DNA of 64,000 nt, taken from assembly GCA_013399855.1 (NCBI GenBank), contig VXAY01005879.1, positions 39,097 through 103,096 on the forward strand, given 5' to 3'. The translations under genes were made by a program, and so were the position numbers. A model generated the notes under the pieces. That model ran no database searches. It had not been told where the DNA came from and was given only the letters and a program-made list of their open reading frames with translations. Origin of the DNA: Oxyruncus cristatus. Taxonomy: Eukaryota; Chordata; Aves; Passeriformes; Cotingidae. This document shows positions 23,922-37,777 of this stretch, in pieces. Position 1 is the first letter of the stretch. Each line of letters starts with the position of its first letter.

Positions 23922-26900
23922 TACCTACAGAAGTCTGTGGAAAAGTGTTAAAAGACAGCACAGAACTTCAGTGATGGCAACTGATGCTAAAATGGACCAC
24001 ACTAATGTCTGGCATCTGAATTGCTGCTTCATGGAACTAAGAATTAATAGTGGCATCATCAGTGACATTTACTCTTTTTTTGGTCTGATACATTTGATTT
24101 TTTTCCCTTGCAATATGTCTTCAGCAGAGGAGACGAATCAAGAAGCACTTCTTCCTTCACTTTGCATCCTCTTACTTTGAGACCTGACACAATTATAGGC
24201 CACGTGTTTCTTCAGCAGTATACAAGGCTTTTGTGGTATCATGCACCATTTTGTTCTCACAGGGGAATTTGTTTTAGGACATCAAATTAATCCTGGTCTT
24301 CCCTGGATATAGCTAAGGTAATAGCAATGGACGCAGAATACCAAGGGCTTTTACACAACTCAGAAACTATAGTATTTGGGCATATTTAGGGTCCTCAGAG
24401 ATTTTGGAGGCATAAAATTAATATGAAGTCCTGTGTTGGTGTTTCCTTTCTTTTGTTATCTTATTTTCTATCTAGTGTGTCTAGGCTGATGTTTGCTGCA
24501 ATCTTACCTTCACTTTGATCCGCAGGCTGTACATCTGGAGGATCAGTGCCAAAGGCAGCATGCACAGATGCCAAAATGGGAAAAGGACAAATGACATTTG
24601 TTACAGTTCTTTGATAGGTACTTTTTCTGGAGCCTTGCTCATTGAGCACCTTCTTAACAGCCATCAGAAAATGTTGCTAAACTGACTTTTAATCAAGGGG
24701 ACCAGTTCTGCCAGGTGTGATTTTGGTGTCAAATGGAGTACAGGCGTCCTTTCTTTTAACATTGAGTAGTTGAATTCCTCCTTAAAGAGAGCACAAAACA
24801 GAAATCTCTGTAGCTGATGATGCCAGTTTTGGTAATGAAAGGTTTGTCTTCTGATACAAGAAAGACTGTGAAGAAAATTGCAGTGGAAATGCAAAAAGAA
24901 TTAATGAAAATTGACTTTGAGAACACATAATCTTTCCAATAAAAGTTTTCAGTAAAATAACAGTCCCTTTTCAAATATGCAATTCAAACTATTACTTCAC
25001 TAAAGACTCCGGCAACTGTTAAATAGGTCAGAATTCCTGTCTTGTGCTCTTCTGCTGCAACATTATTCCTTTTCTTTCCCCTTTCCTCTGAATATGTTAT
25101 TGAATTTTGTGAATATTGGTTCCTCATATCCATCTAAATCAAAAAACCTTATAAAAAGCACCTACCACATAAGCCTTTTTGAGGCAAATGATCAAGTAAG
25201 TGAAATATTACTGCAACAGTTAAGGAAAATATACATTTCATCACTCAGAAATCTTGAGATATGTGTGTCAAAATAAGGTGAAGAATGCCAGTAAATGGGA
25301 AAAACACATTTTCACTTTGAAGGTATCCCCAATATGCTTTTGGGATTGTTTGTTCATTAAGCAAACATACAGAAGGTAAGTACAAACAACTTGGGCTTCA
25401 CCTTCCCTAGGGAGGTTTCTGCTTCACAGACAGAGCTCTGTTTGTGCCATAACTCATTAAGAATTCATGGTCTGACACTCTGGCTAAGCCTAGTTTGGGC
25501 AGGAAGGTGGACTAGAGATTTCCAGAGATTGCTTTCAGAATGAAATATTTTAGGACGCTATGAAATTGAAGCAGTGGGAAATTTTACAGTAAACTTCTTC
25601 CAGAAATATAAGAAATGTGGCAGATGATGTTCCTAGATTCCCCCGCCTGTTTCTCGACAATTTCGTCACACTACACTACACTACATCGTGGCCTCCCAAA
25701 TTTTCCTTCATAACTGCACAAACCAGCTTCTCCTCCTCCTCTCCATTTCCTCAGCAAAATGGTAAACAGGTAAAGCCAGAAGACACTTACATTGATTAGG
25801 CCTAGAGATTTTAATGTGATAAAACTGTGCCTTTGTCTGTCTGGAAATACTTTCATTTGAACCGATATGAATACACTAACATTTATTTTGCTTTTGTATT
25901 AGGCTTTTTTCCCCCCCAGACATTTGTGCTATTTTCACATACCTGTTAAATAATTTCATGTTACTGTTTCACATAATTTCTAATATGGAAACAATATCTC
26001 ACCACTCAGCAGTGTCGGATCATTTATCCAAGATTCCCTCTGACACTGAATGGGGAAAAGCAGCTTTCCTATTTCCATGCAATGTATATGCAGATGGGAG
26101 TGGGGAGGATAGCTTGTTCCCCATGTCTTCTTTAAAGAGTGTGCAAGTGACATTGCCTTACCTTGAATTTTGCCTCAATGGAGTATCTACTTGCACAGTT
26201 TTGCATCTCTGCTCTGTCTGGGCTTGGAGTTTTGTGCAATCTGCCAAGGGATCAGGTGCAAGGGAAAACGTTCTTCAGCTGGAGCAAGTCACCTAAAATA
26301 TTTTCTGGCAGAGGATGTTGGAAAGTTGCCATATGTATTCTACCTTCGTGTGCAAGATGCCAAGGGGAGGAATCTAATTAGAAATACCTCACTCCCTCAG
26401 GTGTTCCCTCTCTCCCATTTTCAGCTTTTCCTCTGTTATAATCCCTTTATATCTCTGCCCTGCCAAAATGAAAAGCAATGGTAAAATGTTCCTCCAAAGG
26501 TATCTCTGGCTTGTCAATCTGCCCACTGACCCCAAAAATGTTTAAAGGGGATCTAGCCCTGCAGCATGTGGTGTGAATCCCACATCATGCACCAAAGAGA
26601 ACTTCTCTTTGAGAAGTCCCCAGACACCACAAAACCAGAGTTTCTAGCCCACTTCCAGCAGTCACATTTTTGTCTTTTGATCCTCTCCTTTTGAATCCCA
26701 TAGGGAGGTTGAAAAGATTGTGCTGGGTGCTACTACAGTACATACGCTACGAAATATGCTGCGTGCCTGATTCAGTGAAGTCACTGAAAATATCAGGCTG
26801 AATTATTAGTGACCATTTTTGGTGGTCCTTTCCACATAATTGGCCGTGTCTCCAGGAACCAGCCTGGCTCTTGCTTGTGTCACTGTATGTAGCTGCTCTA

Positions 26901-28339
26901 TTTAATACTTCAAAGCAGGTAGAACTACCCTACGGATCATCATCGAGTCTGGTCACCAAAGTTTAAGGTACTCGGAAAGTCCCTCCTGACACTACTTTAT
27001 TTAGTTACTTCATTTTCTGTTTGGATGTGGAAGTTTGTACTGGAAGATGTGTCACTTCTCTGTATAACCTCAGGGAAAAACTGATGAGGCTGTGCCATTC
27101 AGGGGTCAGAAGCTCCCTGCCTTTTAACTGAAATATGCCAGACATAAGAGGAGAATGAAAGCTGCCAAGAAAGATACAGTTCGCCTGGAAACTGCAAGAA
27201 ATAAGTAATCTCAAAATATGAGAAGAAATCCAACTATCTGGCCTGTTCATTATCTGCTGCAAGATTTTGGAAAGAAAATCATCAAAACTCCCAAGAGCAG
27301 AAAACCCTGAAACTGCAACCTCCCATTATTAAAGAAGCAGTACTTTGAAAAAGCATGAATTATAAAGAGATGGCAAAATAATCTGTATACATTATTTTCT
27401 TGTGCAGAGCCTTAGGAGTGATGGATAACTAAATTGGTCTGACAGTCAATAGTGCACAGAAAATTTGGAGGTAGTACTTAAAAAGCTAGGCTTCAATTCA
27501 GTTAAATTCTCATTTCTTTTTCCAAGACTTGCCTATTCATACTGTTGACCACCTATGCTCTGCAAGTTGGACTTGAAAAGTTAAAGAAAATTGATTTTTG
27601 CAGCCAAATACATACATTTTTTATGCTCATGAATCAAAATGGTGTTTTACTGCAATATCATGTGTTTTCTGTTATTTACGATTCACAGATAAGTTCTCTA
27701 GACACCTGCTTTATTTATTGAGAAAGTAAAATAAATGAGGAAAAAATGTTGGAAGGACAATGAAAGTGCCCGTAGGACTTTAAGCAAAGGATTTCTGTGA
27801 GAAATAATCCACCAATACAAAGAATTCCTGCCAGTTTCCTTGTAGCTTGTTTTAATTTACTGCTTGGGGTAGACCTGTTGAGGTTGCATTCCTCTTATTC
27901 AGTCTCAAGTCTATTCTTTGCTCTGATATTGCCTGTTCTATCAGGCCACTGAGGTTGTTGACATAGCTAGAATATCTGAAAATAACCCACTCACAGGGTT
28001 ATTTTCCTCACAGGGAGAGGAGTGAAAGGGAAAAAAAGATACAAAGAGGAAAAGCAAATTGAATAGCAGGTGGTGACTATTTTGTTTTGATCATGCTCAT
28101 AAACAAGACCCAGTGTCCAGAACCTTGGTATGTGTGCAAAAGGAGAAACTCGTGAGTTTTTTCAAGTAATCTCTGAATAAATGGAAGATAGAGATAGTGG
28201 GTTGCATTCCACCATCTTCTACTACTGCACCCTCCTAAGTAAGTAATGCGTTTAACTTCAAACTTCTTGTCAAAACAACCATAAGAATGACACAGATAAA
28301 TAGCAGAAAAGTCTTATGTATATAAGAGTATCAGATCCA

Positions 28340-28340
28340 T

Positions 28341-28364
<24 letters not shown>
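28340..28364. repeat. (TA)n microsatellite
   Basis: About 12 TA units, followed by an imperfect TACACATATATATGCATG extension. Confidence 0.95.
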
Positions 28365-28372
<8 letters not shown>

Positions 28373-28430
28373 TATGCATGTATAAAGGCCAGTTTCCTCT
28401 TTTTGGTGCATAGATATATATATAAATATC

Positions 28431-28455
28431 TGTGTGTGTGTGTGTGTGTGTGTGT
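28431..28455. repeat. (TG)n microsatellite
   Basis: About 12 TG units, only 70 bp from the (TA)n run, giving a compound alternating purine-pyrimidine region. Confidence 0.95.
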
Positions 28456-29192
28456 ATCTCCTCATGAATCATTTCCACACATTTAAAGATCGCCTTTAAA
28501 TTTACTCTGCTGACTGATTTTCAGACAGTCTGCATGTAGTTAAAGGAGCTGTGGCTCTTAATCAGTCTGTGTTTCAACACTCCAATCCTCTTCACATAAA
28601 TCTTTTATTTTATGCACAATCTGAACTCCTGTTGAAACCCACGGGTCTTGAGTTCATGCTAAAAATCATCCATAAGCTTAAGCGTGTGGTTAAATAAGGA
28701 GGAACATCATCTAAAAAACTAATTAATATTTATGTAATGAAAAAGAAAACCAAAATGAACTCTAAATAAAAAAACAAACTGGGATAAAATTTACTGTTGC
28801 AGAACACACAAGAAAGGAAGAGAGGTCAATAGGCCTTTTTTTTCAGTCATAATTGGTTACTTTGTAAGTAGCTTAACAATATCAAAGGGCTTGTTCAGTA
28901 ATTAAATATTATACCCAGCTGGGTACTGAAATATCATCAAAACTGCTTGGCAATCAGCAAGCTAGATCTAGTACACTACAACAAGTTGGTTACACATTTA
29001 AACCTGAAAGAGAGAAAGGTGAGCAAATGTTATTTTTACAATAATGCCAAGAGCAATAAGACCCCTGGGGAGCAGCCCATTGTTAAAAGTGTCTGGTTGA
29101 ACATTTTATGATGATATGCACATTGTTCACCTGCTAAAGCCTTGCTCTGGTCCACCACCACACATGTGAAACAGCTGCCACAGCTAAATGTC

Positions 29193-30234
29193 TGTAGTGG
29201 TTTGACCCTGGCTGGGTTCCAGACATCCATCAAGGCCTCTCTATCACTCCCCTTCTCAGCTGAACAGAGGAGAAAAAATATAACAAATATTCATGAAATG
29301 AGATAAGGACTGCAAGGGATCACTCACCAAATACCGTCATGGGCAAAACAGACTCGAATTGGAAACAAGAATTGAATTTATTACCAACAAATAAGAGCAG
29401 GATAATGAGAAGTAAAATAAATATTAAAAGCACCATCCCCAAACCCTTCCTTCTTTCCAAGGCTCTACCTTCTCCCCATCAGTGGTGCAGGGAAATGGGG
29501 AATGGGTGTTATTGTCAGTTCCTCACATATTTTTCCTGCCGATGCTCAGGGAGAGGGGTCCTTTCCCTGCTCCAGCGTGGGAACCCTCCCACAGGAAACA
29601 CTCCTTTGTGGACTGCTTCAACATGGGTCACTTTTCCATGGGGTGTAGTCCTTCAGCCTGTTACAGTTTGGGTGCCCCACAGGATCACAAGTCCTATGAG
29701 GAAACCTGCTCTAGAGCGTTCCCTCTTCACGGGTCAGCAGGTCCTTGTCAGTAACTACTCTATCATGGGTTTGCCCTGGCTTCACAGCCCTCTCTCAGGC
29801 ATCCACCTGCTCCAGCATGGGTCTTCTCCATGGGCTGCAAGTGGATCTCTTCATCACAGTTGACCTTGATGGGCTGCAAGGGCACAGCTCTCTCAGGGTC
29901 TCTACGTGGGCTGCAGGGGAATCTCAGCTCTAGTGCCTGGAGCACCTCCTCTCCCTCCTTCTCCACTGACCTTGGTGTCTGCAGAGTTGTTCCTCTTGTG
30001 TATTGCTGCCCTTCTCTTCTCTGGCCGCAATTACTTCTGTGCAATAACTTTTTTTTCCTTTTTAAATATGTTACTACAGAGGCATCACCACCATCGTTGA
30101 TGGGGTTGGCCTTGGCCAGTGGTGGGTCTGTCCTGTAGCCAGCTGGCATTGGCTCTGCCAGACATAGGGGAAGCTTCTGGCAGCTTCTCACAGAAGCCAC
30201 CCCTGTAGGTCCTGCTACTACCAAACCCAATAGA
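29193..30234 (-). mobile_element. ERVL-like LTR, long form (about 1,040 bp), with internal repeats
   Basis: On the plus strand it opens TGTAGTGGTTTGACCCTGGC, the reverse complement of an LTR end in ..CAAACCACTACA. It closes near CCAAACCCAATAGA. A minus-strand AATAAA falls at about 29375-29380. Between 29567 and 29822 the motif CTGCTCCAGCRTGGG recurs in degenerate form six times at 45-52 bp spacing, a minisatellite-like part of U3. The long open frames on both strands here (up to 212 codons) are by-products of the GC-rich repeats, not genes. No internal retroviral sequence adjoins either side, so it is probably solo. Confidence 0.75.
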
Positions 30235-30834
30235 AAGTCAGAGAGATCCAGAGGAGGACTTGGCCAAATCTGGCACAGTGAGTCTACAGAGCACCTGTCC
30301 ACTTCTCTGTCTGCTGCTGCCTGCATGGGCAGGGCTACATGTGGAAGGGGATGTATAAAATACAAGCCACACCAAGGGAAGGTCAAGCAGTTAAGGTACA
30401 CTGTTTTTTCTTCGAGACTCTAACAATTCTCACTTTTTGTAACATAGGCAGAACTCACTTTCCTGGTTTCAGAATTGCCATCTGTAAATCTGTTGTCATA
30501 AAACATAAAAATGTTGTTCAACATCCACTTTTTAATATATGAGTGTTTTTTCAGGAAATGAACATATTGACTCTAATTATGTGAATTACAATAGTGTGCA
30601 AACAGAACAAGTAAAATGACCAGGAAAGGACTTTAAGCAGCAGTTCACTACCAGTTATCTACAGTGGCTTTTCCACACACCAACCCCTGGAAACAACTGA
30701 CTCTTTGCCTCCATCCTCAATACATGTTGACTGTCAGGATTTTTTCAGTTCTTTCACTGGCCAATGTATATTATAGACTGCAAGCTTGTGCTGTGTTCTG
30801 TGAAACAGATGAACTTAAAAAATACTTTTTCTTG

Positions 30835-30920
30835 GATTTGGTGTTTTGGTTTGTTTTTGTTGTTGTTTGTTTGGGAGTTTTTAGGTTGGGTGGGTTTTTT
30901 TCTGTTTTTATTTTTTTTTT
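30835..30920. repeat. T/G-rich low-complexity tract
   Basis: Plus strand is almost only T and G, ending in a run of T at 30909-30920. Confidence 0.8.
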
Positions 30921-32580
30921 AAATTACTTTTTTACATATGTTTTGATTTATTTTACTATGTTGACTGTGAGAGGCTCTTTAACAGAAGAAACAATATCTG
31001 GGCTCTACAGTGAATATACTTCACTGACCTTCCTGATATGGAAAAATATTAGAATTCATACCAGGTTGTTAGTCCAGTTTCAAAAACATCTTCGCTTTTT
31101 CTTTGGTCACATGTTGAATGCAAGTGTCTAACAGAAAGTGATAAGGCTTCAGTTTGCTCATAATTCCTTAAGCCTCCAGCACCAATCAGTGTGTACTCAT
31201 GTGGCAAAGCCTTGGCCTTTTATCAACTCTTTTGACAGAAATGCTTTCACATCATATCTGTTCTTTTCTTAATTCTGTGAATTTCTTTCATGAGCCTGGT
31301 GGTTTAACCTGACATCCATCTGCAATGTTGCATATCAACCTAAAGGCACCACATCTTCTCTATCTTATTCTTGGTTCTACACAGTGTGGGAGACACGTGT
31401 CAGTCACCAGGGCAAAGCTGACGAAGCTGAATGAGAATAAGATGATTGAAAACAGCTTGTACCCACAAATTATCTGGAATACCATAAAATTGCCCTGGCA
31501 CTCCTCAGGCCTTCAGTACAGAATCAAGAAGCATCTACTCTCCTAGGCTCTCCTTGGCTCATCAGCAGGACAGCGTCCCTCACTGTGTGCCCTCTACAGC
31601 TTGGAAATGTATCTGAAATACCACAGGAACCAGTATGAAGGTGACTGAGATTCTGTTAGAGATTATCTCTACTTACATATGTGGTGTAAAAACTAATGAA
31701 ATTTTTTTAATCACACCTTATCACCTTCTGTTCCTCCAACAAAATGATAATTGTTAATCTGATAGCTACAATGTTTGTGGTTCCTAGTATCTATGAGGAC
31801 CTTGGTTTGGAACACTTCACCTAAATCAGATTGTTCTCGTAAAAAGAAAGATGACAGTTTGCTGAGATACCAGGTAGCACTTGTATAGCTTCAGAATCCA
31901 CAGTAGTGGGCTGAGTCTGAACTGAGGGATGAGGCACTCAGCAAGCTGAGAAAGGGGCTGGTGTCCAGACAAATAGGAATTAAGAATCAGAAGTTGAGAG
32001 CAATGATCCAATTTCCATGCTGAATAAGCCCCTAGGTGTGAGAGAAGAACTGGCTTTCTGTGAGAGAGGCCTGCACTGCCTTGGTTGATATGTGTTTCCT
32101 GTTAACGTTAGGAAATAGAAGTTTCAATACGTTGGCCAGACCACGACTTTTTACAAGGTAGTAGCAATTTTTAAAAGAAAGAATGATGCAGAATGGCTTC
32201 ACAGATATTAAAACCTGAGAAATATTCAACAATAGGAGTGACACTTTGTTCTTTCAAGACAGAAGGAGTTTTTTTCTTTCAAGAGCATGGAATTCCTTTT
32301 TAGTTGTTAATAACTTATGTTGCTCAATGCTGGTGTTTGTTGAACCAGAGTTGTGGAATGTTAGCATGAAAAAACAGACACTCAGGTAAAAAATGTAGAA
32401 TTTTTCATTAAGAAATCTTCCATCTACCAACACAACTGTGAAAATTTCAAATATATACGTGTAGGTGTTCACAGAAACAAAACAGCAGAACTACATGGTG
32501 CTGTAAAGCAGTGCATTTTGACCACTGGCTGAATTCACAGCAAGCTAGAGTGTCTATGCACCTTATCTGCTTGATCTGAC

Positions 32581-32597
32581 TTCTTTCTTTCTTTCTT
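32581..32597. repeat. (TTTC)n microsatellite
   Basis: About four TTTC units followed by a T run. Confidence 0.9.
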
Positions 32598-33833
32598 TTT
32601 TTTTTATCTTAGATGTTTGGAAGTATTACCTCAGAATTCAGAACTGTGTTTCTAAATATTTATTCTTGTAGTGATTTGGTTTGTTATACCTTAAAGGTAG
32701 ATGATGTAAATTTACTTGCTCTTTGTGTCAATCGCATGCTAATTAACTAAAATGGAGAAGTTTGAACTCAAACAGAGATGAAAATTAATTTACGGAATAA
32801 AATCACTTATAAACAACTCCTTCCCTAGTTTTGGGTAGGATTCTTTTTCTGTCTTGTGAATTTCAGTTAAAAAATCATTTAGATTAGTACCCAAGTTTTC
32901 AGTAATACATTGCTTTTGCTATTTCAGTATTTGCACTAATATATTCATTTCAGCATTACATCACATAGTGTTTAAAACCTACATAAATTATGCAATTCTG
33001 TCTTTCTCACTCTCTCCATGACATGTTTGATTTATACTTGCATGCAGTGTCCTGTTTAATTTCTTCATTAGAAAGAATTAGAATATTTTCATTTATTTAT
33101 TTTATTCCCTTCTCTTTGTGAAAATAACAACAGTAAAACCCTGGACCAAAGGAACTCTATAAGAGGCTAATAACCAGTCTCAAATTCTTGATGAATCCAA
33201 CACACGTACCTTTAGTGAAACACAGGAAGTAAAGTGCTTTCTGCACATAAATGTAAGTTCCTTTAATGAAGACATGCCTTTCCTTCTTGCATATATTAAA
33301 AATGTGTTAGAAACTTAGTTAACTATTTTGGCTCCTACCCACTGTCTTAAGGATATCACCAAAAATGCTCTGCAGCCCTCCTTGGTGCCTGACATGGAAA
33401 GTCAGCTTTGAGAGACGTGCAATCATAAGATCAGTTTTGTATTCAGCTACCAGCCTGTGACAAACGGGATTTGTTTTCATGTCTGCTCTGTTTCTGCTTT
33501 TTCACTGTGGAAAGAGGAGGTCAGATTGACAGTGTTTTGCAGGACTGAATAGTCCTTCCAGTGAGCCTTTTCAGAGGAGAAAATTGAAAGGAGAGAGGGA
33601 GGAAGGCGCAAGTGTTACCATCTGTAATTGACAGAAGAAGGGATGGCTGCTGAAGTTCAAAGAGCAACTCGCTGTGTCTGAGAGATGATGCAAAGAGCTC
33701 CACAAGTGGGCAAAGTCTGTTGCGATCCAGAAAATCGTGCAGCTGGGTGGAAATGAGTCTGGTAACAAGCACTTGCCCTGCTAAGGCACAGTGAGAAGAT
33801 AAAGAGATTTTTTGCAGTTTTACTAATGTGTGT

Positions 33834-33953
33834 GGGTAGGCTGAGTTGGCTAGAGCACTGTGCTAATAATGTTAGGGTTGTGGATTCCACCCCCATATGG
33901 GCCATTGACTTGAAAGTTGAACTTAATGATCTTTGTGAGTCCCCCTCAGTATA
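33834..33953 (+). mobile_element. tRNA-Ile-derived SINE with CR1-like tail (TguSINE1-type)
   Basis: 33834-33904 resembles a tRNA-Ile: a box-A-like TAGGCTGAGTTGG, an anticodon region TGCTAATAA, a box-B-like GTGGATTCCA and an acceptor end ATGGGCCA. Directly after it, 33905-33953 resembles a CR1 3' tail (GTTGAACTTAATGATCTTTG, then GAGTCCCCCTCAGTATA). A tRNA-Ile head fused to a CR1 tail is the published plan of the passerine SINE TguSINE1, mobilised by CR1 enzymes. Mismatches in the tRNA stems and the fused tail exclude a working tRNA gene. No target-site duplication was evident. Confidence 0.8.
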
Positions 33954-36900
33954 CACTGTTGATCTAGCTAATTTTTCATCTGAGATATTTTAAACTTGTA
34001 GATATGTTATTTCTAGCCACATAATTATCACCATTTCATAGAGTGTGGAGCTCTTTATCAAACCTTTGAATCAACAAAACATGATACATTAAATACATTT
34101 CCGTTGTCACAGATATTAAGTGATGTATGTTTCCTACCTGTTTGTATAGCATGAGAGGAGTTTATATGGGGGGGGGGGTTTATAAGAATGGAAGGACAAG
34201 GATTAGATTACTGCATTTTTCCTATTCCAAATTATTTCCTTATGTGCTGAAAATAGTTTCTAGTACACACTGGGCTAATATGCCATAATTTTGGGCCATC
34301 CCTGTACTCTTCACTATGCTTTTTCTCACTGTGGCTATCTAGATGTTTTTCTTTAGCATGATAATCCCTTGATTAACTGGAAAAAAATGTATGATTTAAA
34401 AACTGCAGTTTGTGTGTGGTTTTTTGTAAAGATCTTCTCAACTCACTATGTTTTTCAGTGTTACCATAATATTTTTACAATTTTGTTTTGCTTCCTTTAC
34501 TGCACACGCTCCCAAAGATAGTATAGTTGTATGTATAGATGGTGACATCCTCCATATAATTATGAAGCAAAGTATAAAGAAATTTACTCAAATTTCTGTG
34601 CTATGGTGGTCACTAATACAGACGAATTAACAGCCATGTATCTTACAGCAACTAATGATCTCCAGTACATAGAGCTTTATGTCAATGAAGTAGTATGATT
34701 TCATCGGTAGAAGAAAAGCATATATCACATACAGAGTATTTTGTTGGAAACTAGCAAACTTGAGTATCCTGAGCATCAGGCTATTAATTTAATTATGGGT
34801 TTCATTTTTTTTTTTGTGTGTGAATACAGCTTACCAGATTTATAATTTTAAAAAAAGGCTCTGTACTATTGAGTATTACAGTAACTTTTTCATGGATTTT
34901 GTTTGTTGGGTTTTTTTATCCTAGAAAATGGTATTTTTATAAAGAAAGCAAATTCTGTATTATGAATTGTACTGAAGTGTCAAGTGAAAGAAGAACTGCT
35001 GTAGCTAAGGAAGTGGATTCAACTTCTGATTGCTCTGCAGACTTTCTGCATCACTAGATAGATAATAGGTACCTTCAGCACATGAAAGTTGACAAGTAAA
35101 AAAAATCAAGTTACTCCTTTCCAGAAATGAATTTGTCAAAAATTCACTAGACAATTTATGCGTGTGTTCCTACTCCTACTCAGGACCTCATGTATGTGCA
35201 TTAGGTAGTTTAGGCATCATTTACATACTGCCTATGATTTTGGGAGACATGGGATTGAAGAGTAACCCGAATGCTAGCACAGTCTCAGGTTTTTTCCCTG
35301 CAAGGCTTTTGTTGGTAGTGGGTTTTCTTAGCTCAGTCCTGTTACCCATGGGAAATGTAAATGATAGCTGCTGGTCTCACTAATGTACTATGTACCACAG
35401 AAATCTGCTCTGACCTTTAAACAAAATCGTGAAATCTCCTCTCCTTCCATCCAGGAGAAATGGGATTGTGTAACTGAGAGAGGAAAGGCACTGAATATTT
35501 TGAAAGCCAGCTCCAGAAAAGCAGACTTCTTCAAAAATGACTTGGTGTAGCCTGGGTAATTTCAAGCATTAATTCAGGTTGTAAACATGCAGCCAGGGGA
35601 AGGATAGACAATCCAAGTGAGGACATTGTCCCTAATGTAATTTTTCTGTAACTGCCAAAATGTAGACTGTGCAGCCTGGTGAATTAGGTTTGTTTTTTTT
35701 TTTTTGATCTTCAGCTAGACTTTGCCAATGACTGGCCCAGAGGTTTAACAGCAGGAAATGCTTAATTTCTCCCAGTAGGCAAACAACTCTACATAAGGAG
35801 AATTTGATTACTTACCTTGTGAACACCTAAATGTGAAAATCCAATAGCACTTACTTTCCTTAAGGAAGAAAAGCTTTGCTAGCATTGCTATAATTACTGT
35901 GCTTTGAAGAATTTAGACGTGCTTCATCTAAACATGGATTAATAACTTTCTTCCTCAGTCACAGGCATTTGCATTCAAATACAAGCATAAAAATGCCACT
36001 CAATCCCACTCTTTTGCTCACAAGCAAGGGAATAATCACCAGCAAATAAAATAAAAGCTGTAGCTTTAACATACATTTTATTGACTCTGAGGAGATTTGA
36101 TTTCCAAAGCTGTGGATACTGGAGTTTTAAAGCAGAGTATGGCATAGCTAGTCTAAAACACTGCTGCTGATTGAACCCATGCAGTTCCATTTGCTTGTGA
36201 GTGACAAGGTATCTCTGGTCTGTAAGTAGAGGAATGTGATCTTGTCAGCAAATAGGTAGAAAAATCAGGGGGACTAAACTTCGGTTTGAAAGAACATGTT
36301 GCAGAAGGAATTTGGGAGTAGTTATATCATCTAGTTTTGCTTTTTTTTTGCTACTGGTGCAGTAACTTTGCTTCTGGTTCCACTGGTGGCATATGACACC
36401 AGCCACACTACATGGGTAAAGAGTGGGAAGGCAGCACATGTGAGGCTTCACATGGGGGAACCCTCAAAGATAACTAACACAAACATTTCTCAGCTGTGCT
36501 GTAACATCTCTCACCAAGTACTAGGTGATGGAGCTAAAAGGGAGGACAGAAAGCACCAATGCTTACCAAACTTGGGTTTGTGTTTTGACTTTATTGATGG
36601 AAAAACAAAAATGCAGAAATGCTGCCCCAGACCCTTTTTGTCAAGATTAAACTTCATCTCTTTTTTTTTTCCCGTGAGCTGAACTCAAGCAAATAGATTG
36701 GAAAGAATTAACAGTGAACGTATCACCCCGTATTATTTCCTGCATCTACTGTAACTGTGATGCAGCTTTCATCTTTCTTTCACCTATTAGTCAGAAACAT
36801 CAGATGGGACAGTGGAGCAGGCTTATTTGAGACTATACCACTGTTTGCATATTATCCTTTAATTATCTATCTGCTTATTTCTGTTTGCAAATAAATGTAG

Positions 36901-37777
36901 GAAAAATGAACAACAAAGTCCTAACAGTTCTGTGCTGTATTTATCTTACCTTCTGCAGGTGAATTCCAGGAGAAACAAAAAGAAGGGGAAAAAAAACCCT
37001 TGAAGCAACAATAACAGCAACAACCTCCCCCAAATCAAATTAAAACAAAATAAAAACAAAAAAACAACCAACCAACCAATCAAAAAAAAAAAAATCAACC
37101 CCAAACACACACAATAATTATAACATTGGAAAAATGATTTACTGTGAAGCCTATGTTTCTTGCCTATTGCATGAAAAATGGTTTTGACAGAGGAGAAAAA
37201 AAGCAATTAAATCTGGAAAGAAAAATAATCCATAAGGTATTTTTTAAAGCCAGTATCTTAAGGGAAAACATTTGCACTGTACTAAAAAACTGAGAGTTAA
37301 AAACTTCTTTGTCTCACACATATTTTGTAAGAAAGTTCAAAGGGTATTTGCTAGCTGCTTGTTTGGTTTTTATGGCTTTTTCAGGGCTTTTTCCCCATAT
37401 TCACTCCTTTTAGCTAGAAGTAAAATGTGTCTTTATTGCTAGGAGGGGTGAAACCTTAACAGACCTGAGGATCTCTCCCAACTGACCTAAGCCTTCTAAA
37501 GCAGTGATGCTTTCCTCAGACTATCTAGCAATATGGAAAAGAAGTAATGTGGTGCATTCCATCATCTCTGGAGCCTCAGATTTTATAGCCTCATTTATGA
37601 CTGATGGTAGTTGAATTCTTGTAAGATTTGCAAGGCAGAAAGATGCAGACTTCATAGAAAGAGCGTTCTGGTTTGCGTCGCCCTGCTTCCCCATGACTTT
37701 CTATCCCTACAGCAGTGTTGTACTGCAATTTTGGTAATCTTCAGATCTCTACCAAAAACCAGCTTAGCAGAGTCACA
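33954..37777. other. No gene recognised
   Basis: AT-rich DNA with a run of 11 G at 34168-34178, a T run near 35690-35705 and an A/C-rich tract (separate entry). No exon or RNA gene was recognised. Confidence 0.5.
36970..37116. repeat. A/C-rich low-complexity tract
   Basis: A-rich sequence with CAAC, CCAA and poly(A) runs (such as 37082-37094), similar in type to 4612-4808 and 56272-56396. Confidence 0.85.

Larger units (their letters stand above)
23922..29192. other. No gene recognised; two microsatellites
   Basis: AT-rich DNA without an identifiable gene. Microsatellites at 28340-28364 and 28431-28455 are listed separately. At 28690-28960 there is an AT-rich stretch with repeated TTAATTA-like motifs. 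Confidence 0.5.
30235..33833. other. No gene recognised
   Basis: AT-rich sequence with simple repeats (30835-30920 and 32581-32597). The 32690-32820 stretch has motifs such as CATGCTAATTAAC, but nothing assignable. Confidence 0.5.

Noticed and set aside
29339..30401. Longest open frames in the window (174 codons plus strand, 212 codons minus strand)
   Set aside because: They lie almost entirely in the ERVL-like LTR, on both strands at once, and their openness follows from GC-rich tandem motifs. No protein family is recognisable.
30664..31131. 155-codon open frame with hydrophobic Phe-rich stretch, resembling a membrane protein
   Set aside because: The hydrophobic part is encoded by a T/G-rich low-complexity tract, which yields Phe, Val, Leu and Gly in any frame.
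33834..33904. Possible tRNA-Ile gene
   Set aside because: The stems carry mismatches and the sequence runs directly into a CR1-like tail, so it is the head of a SINE.
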